From an uncultured Saprospiraceae bacterium (GTDB taxonomy: Bacteria > Bacteroidota > Bacteroidia > Chitinophagales > Saprospiraceae): a stretch of 64,000 nucleotides of DNA. Where the stretch lies: the NCBI GenBank assembly GCA_943788055.1, contig CALSOU010000002.1, positions 186,001-250,000 on the forward strand. Reading direction: 5' to 3'. Each line of letters begins with the position of its first letter. The first letter of the stretch is position 1. The notes beneath the pieces are model-generated. The model was given only the letters and a program-made list of their open reading frames with translations. It had not been told where the DNA came from and did no database searches. Positions 56,949 to 64,000 of this stretch are shown here, piece after piece. Made by a program: the position numbers and the translations under genes.

Positions 56949-57443
56949 ATGAATTATTACCAACGCCTATCAGCAACTGAACTAGATGCTCTAAAAGATG
57001 ACTTTGTTTCCTTCTTAGTTGTGAATGGGATAGTAGGAAGTGACTGGGAGAAATTAAAAGTAGAAACTCCTGAAAAAGCCGAAGCTTTTATTGATCAATT
57101 CAGTGAAGTTGTATACGAAGCTAGTTTGAGAAAAGCGAGGTATATAATGATGCTAGACCCACACCACCTGCGTTGTTTTCACTGCATGTCAGAAAAAATT
57201 AATATGGTCTCACTATCGTACGCAGGTAGTATAAAGTTTGATTTTAATGATATTGCCGATTTAGGGAATCTACTTCAAGACAATACAGTCCCTCTCGAAA
57301 TTGTATCAGTAGAGAAAAATTATGGTAAGAAAAGAGAGCACGAAATGTTTGATATGATCAAAAGCGGTTGCAAGATCACGGAGGGAAAAGCCTACAAGCT
57401 CTTAGCGATGTGCTGGGCCAAAATACGAGCTTCTGAAAATTAA
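56949..57443 (+). CDS. Hypothetical protein, DUF6495-like
   Basis: 164 aa, cytosolic. N-terminus MNYYQRLSATELDALKDDFVSFL resembles the Bacteroidota-only DUF6495 family; middle segment YIMMLDPHHLRCFHCMSEKINMV has a Cys pair. Length fits. Function unknown. A TAATTTTG (56923-56930) 18 bases upstream matches the -7 consensus. Confidence 0.7.
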   Translation: MNYYQRLSATELDALKDDFVSFLVVNGIVGSDWEKLKVETPEKAEAFIDQFSEVVYEASLRKARYIMMLDPHHLRCFHCMSEKINMVSLSYAGSIKFDFNDIADLGNLLQDNTVPLEIVSVEKNYGKKREHEMFDMIKSGCKITEGKAYKLLAMCWAKIRASEN

Positions 57444-58121
57444 ACACGATCTCTTGCCAGTCATTTTAAGTACATTAATAATTAATATAGCAAAACAAAG
57501 ATTAATCGAATTATGCAAAGTTTTCAATCTTAGCATTTTCAAATTCACCACAAGATCAAATTTACATTTCAAAATTAAATACAGCATCTGGTCGCTCTCT
57601 TTGAATAGCAATCTAAACATCGAACTGTAGATTTGTCATTCGGAACCATCATCTTCGCTAATCTTAATATTTCATTCAGCTAACTGCAAGTAATTTCGGC
57701 TTTTCACTGCATTTCTCTCTACTAATTAAATATGGCCATTGGTTAGCTTCAACAATAGATCAACTGCATGGAAAGTAATTCTTACATGTTAAGCCCTAAT
57801 ATAAAGTGATTTCTAGCGTATTGAATTTTAGTCATAAAAATTACTTATGCTTATCACTTGAAATATAAATAAAAGCAAATGTGTTAATCTTTTAATATTT
57901 GTGTCGAATTTAAGATTTAGCAACTTAAATCACGAGAATAATCATCGTTCGTCAATTAAAAGTTCAATATCAGTCAATCAGACTTTGACATCTAAACAAT
58001 TTTGACAAAATGTAGTTATCTTGATTGACAAGATATATACTTGCAGATTTTGATTTTATATTTAGTACATTCTGCAAGACATTAAAGTGTTTACGTGTTA
58101 GATAACTATAAAATCAGAATT
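57444..58121. other. A+T-rich intergenic region with a palindrome near its end
   Basis: 678 bases with no credible ORF. TATCTTG-ATTGA-CAAGATA (58017-58035) is a perfect 7-bp inverted repeat directly before TATACTTG (58036-58043), a near -7 element about 80 bases ahead of the next gene: a possible operator. Confidence 0.45.
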
Positions 58122-58625
58122 ATGAAGCTTTCAACAATTATTCCAGCTCTATTAATGATCTTCGCTCTTTCATCTTGTGAGCAGACAATACCTGAAAAGG
58201 TAACAAATGACGAAGTAAAACCTATTGATAGAACTTTCTATTTTGCACCAGAAATAAAGCCTTTGCAAGTAAGTAATGGATACAATATGGAAGTAAGCTT
58301 AGAGGATGTAAACGTTGATGGATTCTTTTCCATTAATTGGGGAAACGATTTAGAGTATTATACTTTAAGTGTCATACCTGCAGATAGCGAAGTAAGACTA
58401 CGGAAGTTTTTCGATGGCAAGGACTGTCTTGAAATCAAAGAAATGGATTTCAATCAAAGAAGCAATTCTTTTGACCTCAATATAGTCGAAAATGAAAAAG
58501 GCACAATGAGCATTTCAATGGGTGATGAAATACTATTCGAAAATACTCAGAAATCTTTCAGTCCAGAATTTGGAAAATACTCTACTGATGGAGGATTGAA
58601 AGTATCGCAGTTTAGACTACGATAA
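58122..58625 (+). CDS. Hypothetical lipoprotein
   Basis: 167 aa from ATG 58122 (an in-frame GTG at 58095 is rejected because it precedes the signal). Lipobox LSSC (Cys19). The body is a beta-rich single domain (GYNMEVSLEDVNVDGFFSIN, FDLNIVENEKGTMSISMG). No family recognised. Preceded by a long A+T-rich leader region and a possible operator palindrome. Confidence 0.72.
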   Translation: MKLSTIIPALLMIFALSSCEQTIPEKVTNDEVKPIDRTFYFAPEIKPLQVSNGYNMEVSLEDVNVDGFFSINWGNDLEYYTLSVIPADSEVRLRKFFDGKDCLEIKEMDFNQRSNSFDLNIVENEKGTMSISMGDEILFENTQKSFSPEFGKYSTDGGLKVSQFRLR

Positions 58626-58752
58626 TTACAAGTTAAATGGCATAAATAAGATGCTGTCTCACCATAAGGTAGCCTCTTGTGTTGTAAAACTGTACTCTTA
58701 ATACAAGTATCTAATTGGAATTAATAACGAAATTAACTTCGATTTGGTGTTA

Positions 58753-59514
58753 TTAAACTTTTTCAAAACAGAAGCCTTCTATTTGCCAAGTAATATGATT
58801 ATTTCGACCGTCAAATACATCTCTTTCTTGCCAGCTGGATTGGTCAATCAACTTAAAACCCAAATTTACCACGAATGCAACTAATTTGGCAAAGGGATAC
58901 CAAGCTTCCCATGCTGTGTTATTAGTAAAGGTCATAGGACCAAGCACAATCAAATATCCCCCTTTTCTCAAAATTCTGTGCTGTTCAAGCACAAAATCCT
59001 TATTGTCCGCAATTCGATCCCATAAGTAACATGAATAACTGACATCAACCATCTCATTTTCTAATGGTAACTTCTCACATTTTGCTAAAGCCAATTGCAT
59101 TTTTGGATTTTGATCAAGAATTTCAACATCTAAACTAAGACCGTGTTTTTGAAAGAAAGCTGTAAGGGTGCTATTTGTACTTTTCTTCTTATGAATCCAT
59201 AAATCTGCGGCCATACTCAACATCTGGTAACTAAGATCAAATCCAAAAATGAGAGCGTCATCAAATTCTTTAGAAATCATGGCAGTATGATATCCAATAC
59301 CACAACCATTCTCAACAATCACTGTCGATTGATCATTCTGACGAATACAATTGACTAAATAATCTAAGCTTTCGCTCACGCGATTACCACTCAGATACCT
59401 TCTTGCATTCTTCATTACCGTAGTATCGTATTGCTCATACACATCCATTCTAAATTCAGAATCAGACTTGTCGTAGTAAAAAGGTATCCCGTTTCGTACT
59501 TTGATAGGTTTCAT
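58753..59514 (-). CDS. Class I SAM-dependent methyltransferase
   Basis: 253 aa, cytosolic. SAM motif I VIVENGCGIGYHTAMIS, motif II ALIFGFDLSYQML, and post-motifs NEMVDVSYSCYLWDRI and RILRKGGYLIVLGPM. General Methyltransf_11/25 fold; the substrate (small molecule, lipid or quinone) cannot be read. Monocistronic, convergent with the upstream lipoprotein. Confidence 0.85.
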   Translation of the reverse strand: MKPIKVRNGIPFYYDKSDSEFRMDVYEQYDTTVMKNARRYLSGNRVSESLDYLVNCIRQNDQSTVIVENGCGIGYHTAMISKEFDDALIFGFDLSYQMLSMAADLWIHKKKSTNSTLTAFFQKHGLSLDVEILDQNPKMQLALAKCEKLPLENEMVDVSYSCYLWDRIADNKDFVLEQHRILRKGGYLIVLGPMTFTNNTAWEAWYPFAKLVAFVVNLGFKLIDQSSWQERDVFDGRNNHITWQIEGFCFEKV

Positions 59515-59711
59515 GCGAGGTAATTACTTCTGTATACAGATTAAACTATCATTCAATAGACAGTTTGGACAAATAAAAATATACTTTTTCAGATTGTACG
59601 TAACTTTATCTCAAACAAATTAGTTTGATTTCCGTGTAAGTACGTACATACAAATGATGATTTTATCCTATACGTATTAATTTCTATCTTTATGCACTAA
59701 ACAAATAAAAA

Positions 59712-60236
59712 ATGAACGTATCAATTTCAAAACTTACTTCCCTAATTCCAACTAAACTCTTAATGCTTGTAGTTTTTGTAGGAACAGCGATCGTCTCTCA
59801 AGCACAAACTTACGAAGCTGAAAATGAAGGCTGGCTTGTAAACATGGAAGAAGCATATGTTCTTTCGCAGGAAACTGGAAAGCCAATCCTGGCAAATTTT
59901 ACTGGCAGTGATTGGTGCGGTTGGTGTAAGAGATTAACTGCTTCTGTTTTTGTCAAAGATGACTTCAAAACATGGGCAGAAGAAAATGTCATCCTTTTGG
60001 AACTTGATTACCCAAGAAGAAAGCAACTTCCACCTGAGATCAGACAACAAAACGCTAGTCTTCAGAAAGCCTTTAAGGTTACTGGTTATCCAACAATTTG
60101 GGTTTTTGGACTAGATAAAGATGATAGTGGACAGTGGCAGATTGACGCCTACGGAAAAACTGGCTATGCTAAAACTACTAAAGATTTTACATCTGCTGTA
60201 GATCGAATGATAGCTAGTAGAAACAGTGGCGAGTAA
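59712..60236 (+). CDS. Secreted thioredoxin-like protein
   Basis: 174 aa. Signal peptide ending TAIVSQAQ. Thioredoxin_7/DUF255-type domain with NFTGSDWCGWCKRL, active-site CGWC at residues 69-72, and the cis-proline loop TGYPTIWVF. Probably a periplasmic disulfide reductase. A strong terminator follows the gene. Confidence 0.9.
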   Translation: MNVSISKLTSLIPTKLLMLVVFVGTAIVSQAQTYEAENEGWLVNMEEAYVLSQETGKPILANFTGSDWCGWCKRLTASVFVKDDFKTWAEENVILLELDYPRRKQLPPEIRQQNASLQKAFKVTGYPTIWVFGLDKDDSGQWQIDAYGKTGYAKTTKDFTSAVDRMIASRNSGE

Positions 60237-60257
60237 ATCACTAAAAGATATAATTGT

Positions 60258-60289
60258 AAAAGCTGCTCCTTCCGGTGCAGCTTTTTTTT
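60258..60289 (+). terminator. Rho-independent terminator after the thioredoxin gene
   Basis: AAAGCTGC (60258-60265) pairs with GCAGCTTT (60277-60284) across an 11-base loop and continues into a T8 tract. Confidence 0.88.
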
Positions 60290-60349
60290 GGTGCCATACT
60301 CTGAGTTTAAATTGAATTATCTACTTTAGCGGAAACAAGAATATCTGTT

Positions 60350-60811
60350 ATGAAATACAAAGCGGACTCTGTTGAAGACTACATCAGTCAGTTACCAGAA
60401 GAACGAAAACCAGTAATTACAAAGCTTTGGAGCATACTCCAAGAAAACTTACCGCAAGGATTCGATTTCAAATTAAGCTATGGTATGCCCGGTGCAGTTA
60501 TTCCTCATAGCTTGTACGAAGGCGGTTACCACTGTTCTCCTGAATTACCAGTTCCATTTGCTAGCATTGCTTCGCAAAAGAATTTTGTAGCTCTCTATAA
60601 TAGTGCTGTGTATGCCATACCTAAATTATACGATTGGTGGGTAGCAGAATACCCAAAGCATGCTAAAAGAAAACTAGACATGGGTAAAAGTTGTATTAGG
60701 TTCAAGTCAATGAATGATATTCCCTATGATTTGATTGCTGAACTCTGTCAAAAAGTTTCTCCACAAGATTATCTCGAAATCTACAAAAAAGCTGATCCTA
60801 GAAACAAATAG
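60350..60811 (+). CDS. DUF1801 (YdhG/CyaY-fold) protein
   Basis: 153 aa, cytosolic. DUF1801 pattern: VEDYISQLPEERKPVITKLW, FKLSYGMPGAVIP, KNFVALYNSAVY, and MGKSCIRFKSMNDIPYDLI. Alpha/beta frataxin-like fold, function unknown. ATG start; TACTTTAG upstream resembles a -7 element. Confidence 0.9.
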   Translation: MKYKADSVEDYISQLPEERKPVITKLWSILQENLPQGFDFKLSYGMPGAVIPHSLYEGGYHCSPELPVPFASIASQKNFVALYNSAVYAIPKLYDWWVAEYPKHAKRKLDMGKSCIRFKSMNDIPYDLIAELCQKVSPQDYLEIYKKADPRNK

Positions 60812-60841
60812 GTCATTCGTGTTACCATCCCATAGCTCTGA

Positions 60842-61045
60842 TCATCCAACCTGGAAGTGGCTTGATAGATTTCCCAATCCTAAATAATTATTTATCGACC
60901 AGACAATCACTTCTTGGCCATTAAAGGTCATTCTATTTCCGAGTGGTCCCTCCAATTCTGGAAAGATATAGTATCCTTCTGCTCTCTCCGCATACTGTCC
61001 TAGTGGACCTTGCTCCTTCTTGATACGTTCTGAAATGTCTTTCAT
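60842..61045 (-). pseudogene. N-terminal fragment of an alpha-oxoamine-synthase-type PLP enzyme
   Basis: About 60 residues match the start of Bacteroidota BioF/Kbl-type (8-amino-7-oxononanoate synthase/glycine C-acetyltransferase-like) enzymes: EQGPLGQYAERAEGYYIFP, NRMTFNGQEVIVWSINNYLG. The frame then ends within seven residues, about 340 residues short, and the DUF1801 gene follows on the other strand. The PLP lysine region is absent. Confidence 0.7.
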
Positions 61046-61079
61046 ATGTTTCTAATTTACTTCACCTCGGATTTAGATA

Positions 61080-61837
61080 AGATTCTCTTAAAATTTGAGG
61101 GTGGGGGGGAATCTACTCATAATATTTGCTAGCTTGGTTTCACGAAAACCACCAACCAGTATTTCTTTCTTACGATATGACACTGCGGTCAATATCTTCT
61201 TGACAGCTAGTTCAACAGGCATACCATTCGCCTATCCATTATCCATAATACCATTTTGCGGGCCATCACCTTTCAACACATGCTTTGAACTATCAGTATG
61301 AATAAACCCAGGATATACCATTGTCACATAAATCTTATCTCCTTCAGGTTCTGCTGATCATGCTCCGAAATAACCGTTTAGTGCCATTTTTGAAGCTAAG
61401 TATCCAGATCTATATGGAACACCAAATTTATCAGCCATGCTGTTGATTACTACAAAGTGTCCTTGATTCTTCATGAAATAAGGAAGCAAGAACTGACTGA
61501 TCTGTACTATGGAAAAATAGTTGACTTGCATCATTGTTCGATACACCTCCATCTCTGTGTTTTGCGCAAGAGATCTCATAGAAATACCAGCGTTGTGTAT
61601 CATGATGTCAACCTCACTCAGCTCTGTTTCGTATTCGCGAAGAACATCCGCAATTTCGGATTCATTTTGCATGTCAAAAGCTAAAATCTTGAGTTCAACT
61701 TTTGAGCTAAGTTGCTTAGACAATTCCTCTAGTTTATCTTTTTTACGAAGACTGATTATTAACCTCTTTGCAAATGGCGCTAAACTTGTAGCAGAACTCC
61801 AAGCAATGCCAGAACTTGAGCCAGTTATCCAAATCAC
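61080..61837 (-). pseudogene. Short-chain dehydrogenase/reductase with two in-frame stop codons
   Basis: One unbroken frame from 61837 to about 61083 encodes an SDR (DHRS7-like): WITGSSSGIA, IHNAGISMRSLAQ, the active-site YLASK, then MVYPGFIHTDSSKHVLKGDG and KEILVGGFRETKLA. It is interrupted by TGA at 61358-61360 and a TAG about 110 bases further on, without any frameshift. The cofactor loop is degraded (SGIAWSS instead of SGIGxAxA). Substitutional decay, so likely a genuine pseudogene. Once upstream of, and probably co-transcribed with, the synthase fragment. Confidence 0.82.
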
Positions 61838-61935
61838 TTTTCAATCGAAGTATTTATTGTTCATAGATAAATGGAAATTAGTACTTTTTTCTCTAATTAA
61901 TAATTCATATTTGGAAATTTCTAATAGGACTTAAT

Positions 61936-62610
61936 ATGCTTGCAGAGCTCATACCTACTTATTGGCAAAATAGCCTTGCAGACTTTACTGCTGATACAAA
62001 GTTTAAGGAACTTGATCAATTTGTAGAAAAGAGATTCCAATCAGAGAAAATTGTCTATCCTCGATCTGATAGAATTTTCTATGCTTTGGATTTAGTCAAA
62101 CCCGAAGACGTGAAGGTAGTGTTAATTGGTCAAGATCCTTATCATGGTCAAGATCAGGCAATGGGCCTATCTTTCTCTGTCCCACTGGGACACAAGATCC
62201 CACCATCTCTTAGAAATATCTTCAAAGAATACATGCAAGATCTAAATCTCCCCTATCCGTCTAATGGAGACTTAACAAAGTGGGCCAAACAAGGAGTTCT
62301 ACTATTGAATTCTGTTCTTACTGTTGATCACAAATCTGCAGGATCTCATACCAACCAGGGATGGGAATGGTTTACCGACAATATCATACGAAAGTTGTCC
62401 GAAAGTCAAGAGAACTTAGTCTTCTTACTATGGGGAAAATTTGCACAACAGAAAAAGTCTCTCGTTGACAAAAACAAACACTTAGTTCTTGAAGCCGCTC
62501 ATCCTAGTCCATTGGCGCGAAATAAATTCAGTGGTTGCAAACACTTCTCAAAAACCAACTTATATTTAAGCAATAAAAAGAAAAAAGCAATCAATTGGAA
62601 ACTCGATTAA
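61936..62610 (+). CDS. ung: Uracil-DNA glycosylase
   Basis: 224 aa, family-1 UDG that removes uracil from DNA. Water-activating motif VVLIGQDPYHGQDQAMGLSF with catalytic Asp67; substrate segment VLLLNSVLTVD; and the Leu-intercalation loop AAHPSPLARNKF with the catalytic His. All conserved. The downstream DUF423 gene begins 5 bases after the stop. Confidence 0.97.
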   Translation: MLAELIPTYWQNSLADFTADTKFKELDQFVEKRFQSEKIVYPRSDRIFYALDLVKPEDVKVVLIGQDPYHGQDQAMGLSFSVPLGHKIPPSLRNIFKEYMQDLNLPYPSNGDLTKWAKQGVLLLNSVLTVDHKSAGSHTNQGWEWFTDNIIRKLSESQENLVFLLWGKFAQQKKSLVDKNKHLVLEAAHPSPLARNKFSGCKHFSKTNLYLSNKKKKAINWKLD

Positions 62611-62615
62611 ACAGA

Positions 62616-63002
62616 ATGATACAGGTTGGTGCATTTTTAGCAGCCATTGCGGTTACGTTTGGTGCGCTTGGTTCCCACCTTCTCAAAGATACGCTTACTG
62701 AAGTTGATCTTACGGTTTTTGAGATCGGAGTACGATATCAGTTTTACCATGCACTCGCTATACTAATTACAGCGGCAATCTACGCACAACACCATAGAAA
62801 GGGATTAAAGTGGACTTACAGATTCTTCCTTGCAGGAATATTCTTCTTTAGTGGTAGTCTTTTTGCTTTGGCACTATCTGATGTAACAACAGGTACTAGA
62901 ATGACATGGCTTGGAGCAGTTACACCAATCGGAGGTGTGTTTTTTATTGTTGGTTGGATTTCTTTTTTCCTTACATTCTTTGGCAAAAAAAAGCATGAGT
63001 AA
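62616..63002 (+). CDS. DUF423 membrane protein
   Basis: 128 aa from ATG 62616, 5 bases after ung; the in-frame TTG at 62595 overlaps ung and is rejected. Four hydrophobic helices with family marks GALGSHLL, VRYQFYHALAIL and TPIGGVFFIVGWI. Inner-membrane protein of unknown function (YwdK/YgdD type). Likely co-transcribed with ung. Confidence 0.9.
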   Translation: MIQVGAFLAAIAVTFGALGSHLLKDTLTEVDLTVFEIGVRYQFYHALAILITAAIYAQHHRKGLKWTYRFFLAGIFFFSGSLFALALSDVTTGTRMTWLGAVTPIGGVFFIVGWISFFLTFFGKKKHE

Positions 63003-63241
63003 GTATTCAGACTATAAAAAGCACCTTTCAAAAAATAGAGCGGCGCTTTCTATCACTGCATGGGAGCAGGCAAGAGTAAATTACTAAATTTTGAATCCTT
63101 GCGATTTGATTTAACAAGGAAAATCAACTTATCTCTACTTGATATAAAGGAGCTCAAGTCAGCTATCTGCGTGCGTAGGTAAAACGCTTAACATTAGCGA
63201 AAGTAATCACGCCAGTCTTAAGCAAATCGCAATATCTACCG

Positions 63242-63508
63242 CTAATGTAGACGTTCACCATTAGCCTCAAGCTTCGATTTTTTATTGTTCTTCCACCAAA
63301 TATATCCTATTATACTAACCAATATATAAGGAAAAACAAAGATGTATAGGATTCCATTATTTAATCCTTTTGCAGCAGTACCTCCACTACTTAGATTAGA
63401 TTCAGCAGACATTCTACACATTGGACACTGCGCTACTAAATCTACATTTACGAGCACAACACAAACTAGAATGAGGAATAATATCTGAGCTACATTTCTT
63501 TTGTTCAT
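63242..63508 (-). CDS. Small CPMC-motif membrane protein
   Basis: 88 aa. Signal-like N-terminal helix, then QCPMCRMSAESN, a Cys-x-x-Cys pair, and a second helix (ILYIFVFPYILVSIIGYIWW) with basic tail. Conserved in Bacteroidota next to DUF420 and cytochrome oxidase accessory genes; a role in copper or redox chemistry of the respiratory chain is inferred from that context. Ten bases after DUF420. Confidence 0.75.
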   Translation of the reverse strand: MNKRNVAQILFLILVCVVLVNVDLVAQCPMCRMSAESNLSSGGTAAKGLNNGILYIFVFPYILVSIIGYIWWKNNKKSKLEANGERLH

Positions 63509-63518
63509 ATGCTTTGTT

Positions 63519-64000
63519 TTAGCTGTAACAAGGTGCTAGCATCAAATAGCAAATTGGACCTGTTATACAAACATATAACCATATAGGAAAGACCCACCTG
63601 GCCATTTTTTTGTGCTTTTCAACTTGAAAACTGATTCCCCTTATAAAGGTAAAGAGTATAAATGGAAAAATCACTGCAGCACTGAGTACATGTGTAATCA
63701 AGAGGACAAAGTACACTGTCCTACTTATACCCTCACCACAGTATGTGGTTTCTTCCGCCGTAATGTGATATGTGACATAGGAAAGTAAAAAGACCAAACT
63801 TAAGACCATTGCCATCAAAATAGTATTTCTATGAGCAACAATATTTCCAGTTTTAATGAAGTACAAGGCCACAAGAAGTACAACACCTGTAATAGCATTA
63901 ACTGTGCTGTGAAAAGGCGGTAAAAACATCAATGGCTCCTCTAAAGGTATCTTTATATAACGCATACCAAAGACTGCAATCAGAATAATGGCAGTTAAAA
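63519..64000 (-). CDS. DUF420 membrane protein, 5' end outside the window
   Basis: The frame stays open from 63519 to the window edge; an internal ATG at 63965 is probably not the start because a hydrophobic helix (TAIILIAVFG) precedes it. DUF420 marks: LPPFHSTVNAITGVVLL, TYHITAEETTYCGEG, VYFVLLITHVLSAAVIFP, HKKMARWVFPIWLYVCITG. Several helices with conserved His residues. Linked in many Bacteroidota with cytochrome c oxidase assembly (SCO) genes; function not proven. Confidence 0.85.
   Translation of the reverse strand, partial: LTAIILIAVFGMRYIKIPLEEPLMFLPPFHSTVNAITGVVLLVALYFIKTGNIVAHRNTILMAMVLSLVFLLSYVTYHITAEETTYCGEGISRTVYFVLLITHVLSAAVIFPFILFTFIRGISFQVEKHKKMARWVFPIWLYVCITGPICYLMLAPCYS

Noticed and set aside
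61358-61360. In-frame TGA in the SDR as selenocysteine or recoded codon
   Set aside because: A TAG follows in the same frame and the cofactor loop is eroded; other genes in the window use TGA as a normal stop.
1-64000. CRISPR array, prophage, transposase gene or integrase
   Set aside because: No regularly spaced repeats and no recognisable recombinase, transposase or phage structural gene in any of the proteins read.

Overview
The window reads as a chromosomal segment of a Bacteroidota bacterium, most likely from the Saprospiria/Cytophagia side of the phylum. Evidence: a SusC/SusD pair, two proteins ending in type IX secretion (T9SS) sorting domains, CarboxypepD-regulatory-domain TonB receptors, FG-GAP/ASPIC lipoproteins, DUF4249, DUF2490, DUF3467 and DUF6495-like families, many Cys lipoproteins, and promoters of the Bacteroidota type (TTTG-N19-TAnnTTTG). 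The DNA is A+T rich. The finer taxonomic placement is inference.

Layout. 0-5.6 kb: rRNA methyltransferase RlmI, IMP dehydrogenase, and an overlapping pair of a Tat-exported GH109 glycosidase and a NahK-like sugar 1-kinase (GalNAc release and salvage). 5.6-10.8 kb: a four-gene minus-strand operon (CotH/T9SS protein, small lipoprotein, DUF2490, PLP decarboxylase). 11-14.4 kb: a giant FG-GAP lipoprotein. 15-19.4 kb: a tight three-gene operon of a soluble AAA-like ATPase, an MscS-type channel and a CPA antiporter; I do not recognise this set as a described system. 19.5-32.7 kb: a polysaccharide utilisation locus (SusC, SusD, LamG lipoprotein, two tandem GH144 proteins of which the second is frameshifted, an EEP-family phosphodiesterase-like protein, an esterase and a GH3). 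It fits beta-1,2-glucan breakdown, possibly of substituted glucans. 32.7-34.3 kb: a sulfatase remnant, tRNA-Arg(UCU), its terminator and a gene-poor kilobase. 34.3-37.5 kb: a TonB receptor/DUF4249 pair. 37.9-40.7 kb: a T9SS-exported EEP protein and a 2-keto-4-pentenoate hydratase-like enzyme.

40.9-44.8 kb is a graveyard: a CPBP protease cut before its active site, a photolyase with at least six frame changes, an inositol-monophosphatase-family gene and a small-molecule kinase, all interrupted. A palindrome-rich MITE-like element (about 44.9-45.03 kb) separates these from an intact sodium:solute symporter. 46.9-56.1 kb mixes housekeeping genes (ruvB, class-V aminotransferase, DUF3467) with exported proteins of unknown function (secreted DinB, SPFH-like protein, lipoproteins) and another TonB receptor. 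56.1-64 kb holds an outer-membrane protein remnant, a DUF6495-like protein, a methyltransferase, a secreted thioredoxin, DUF1801, the remains of an alpha-oxoamine-synthase and an SDR gene, ung, DUF423, a CPMC-motif protein and DUF420, which runs off the window.

The density of broken genes is unusual. Some (SDR with two in-frame nonsense codons, truncated synthase, truncated protease) look like true decay; single-base indels (second GH144, 42-44 kb) could be decay or sequence error. All family calls come from reading motifs by eye; no searches were run.
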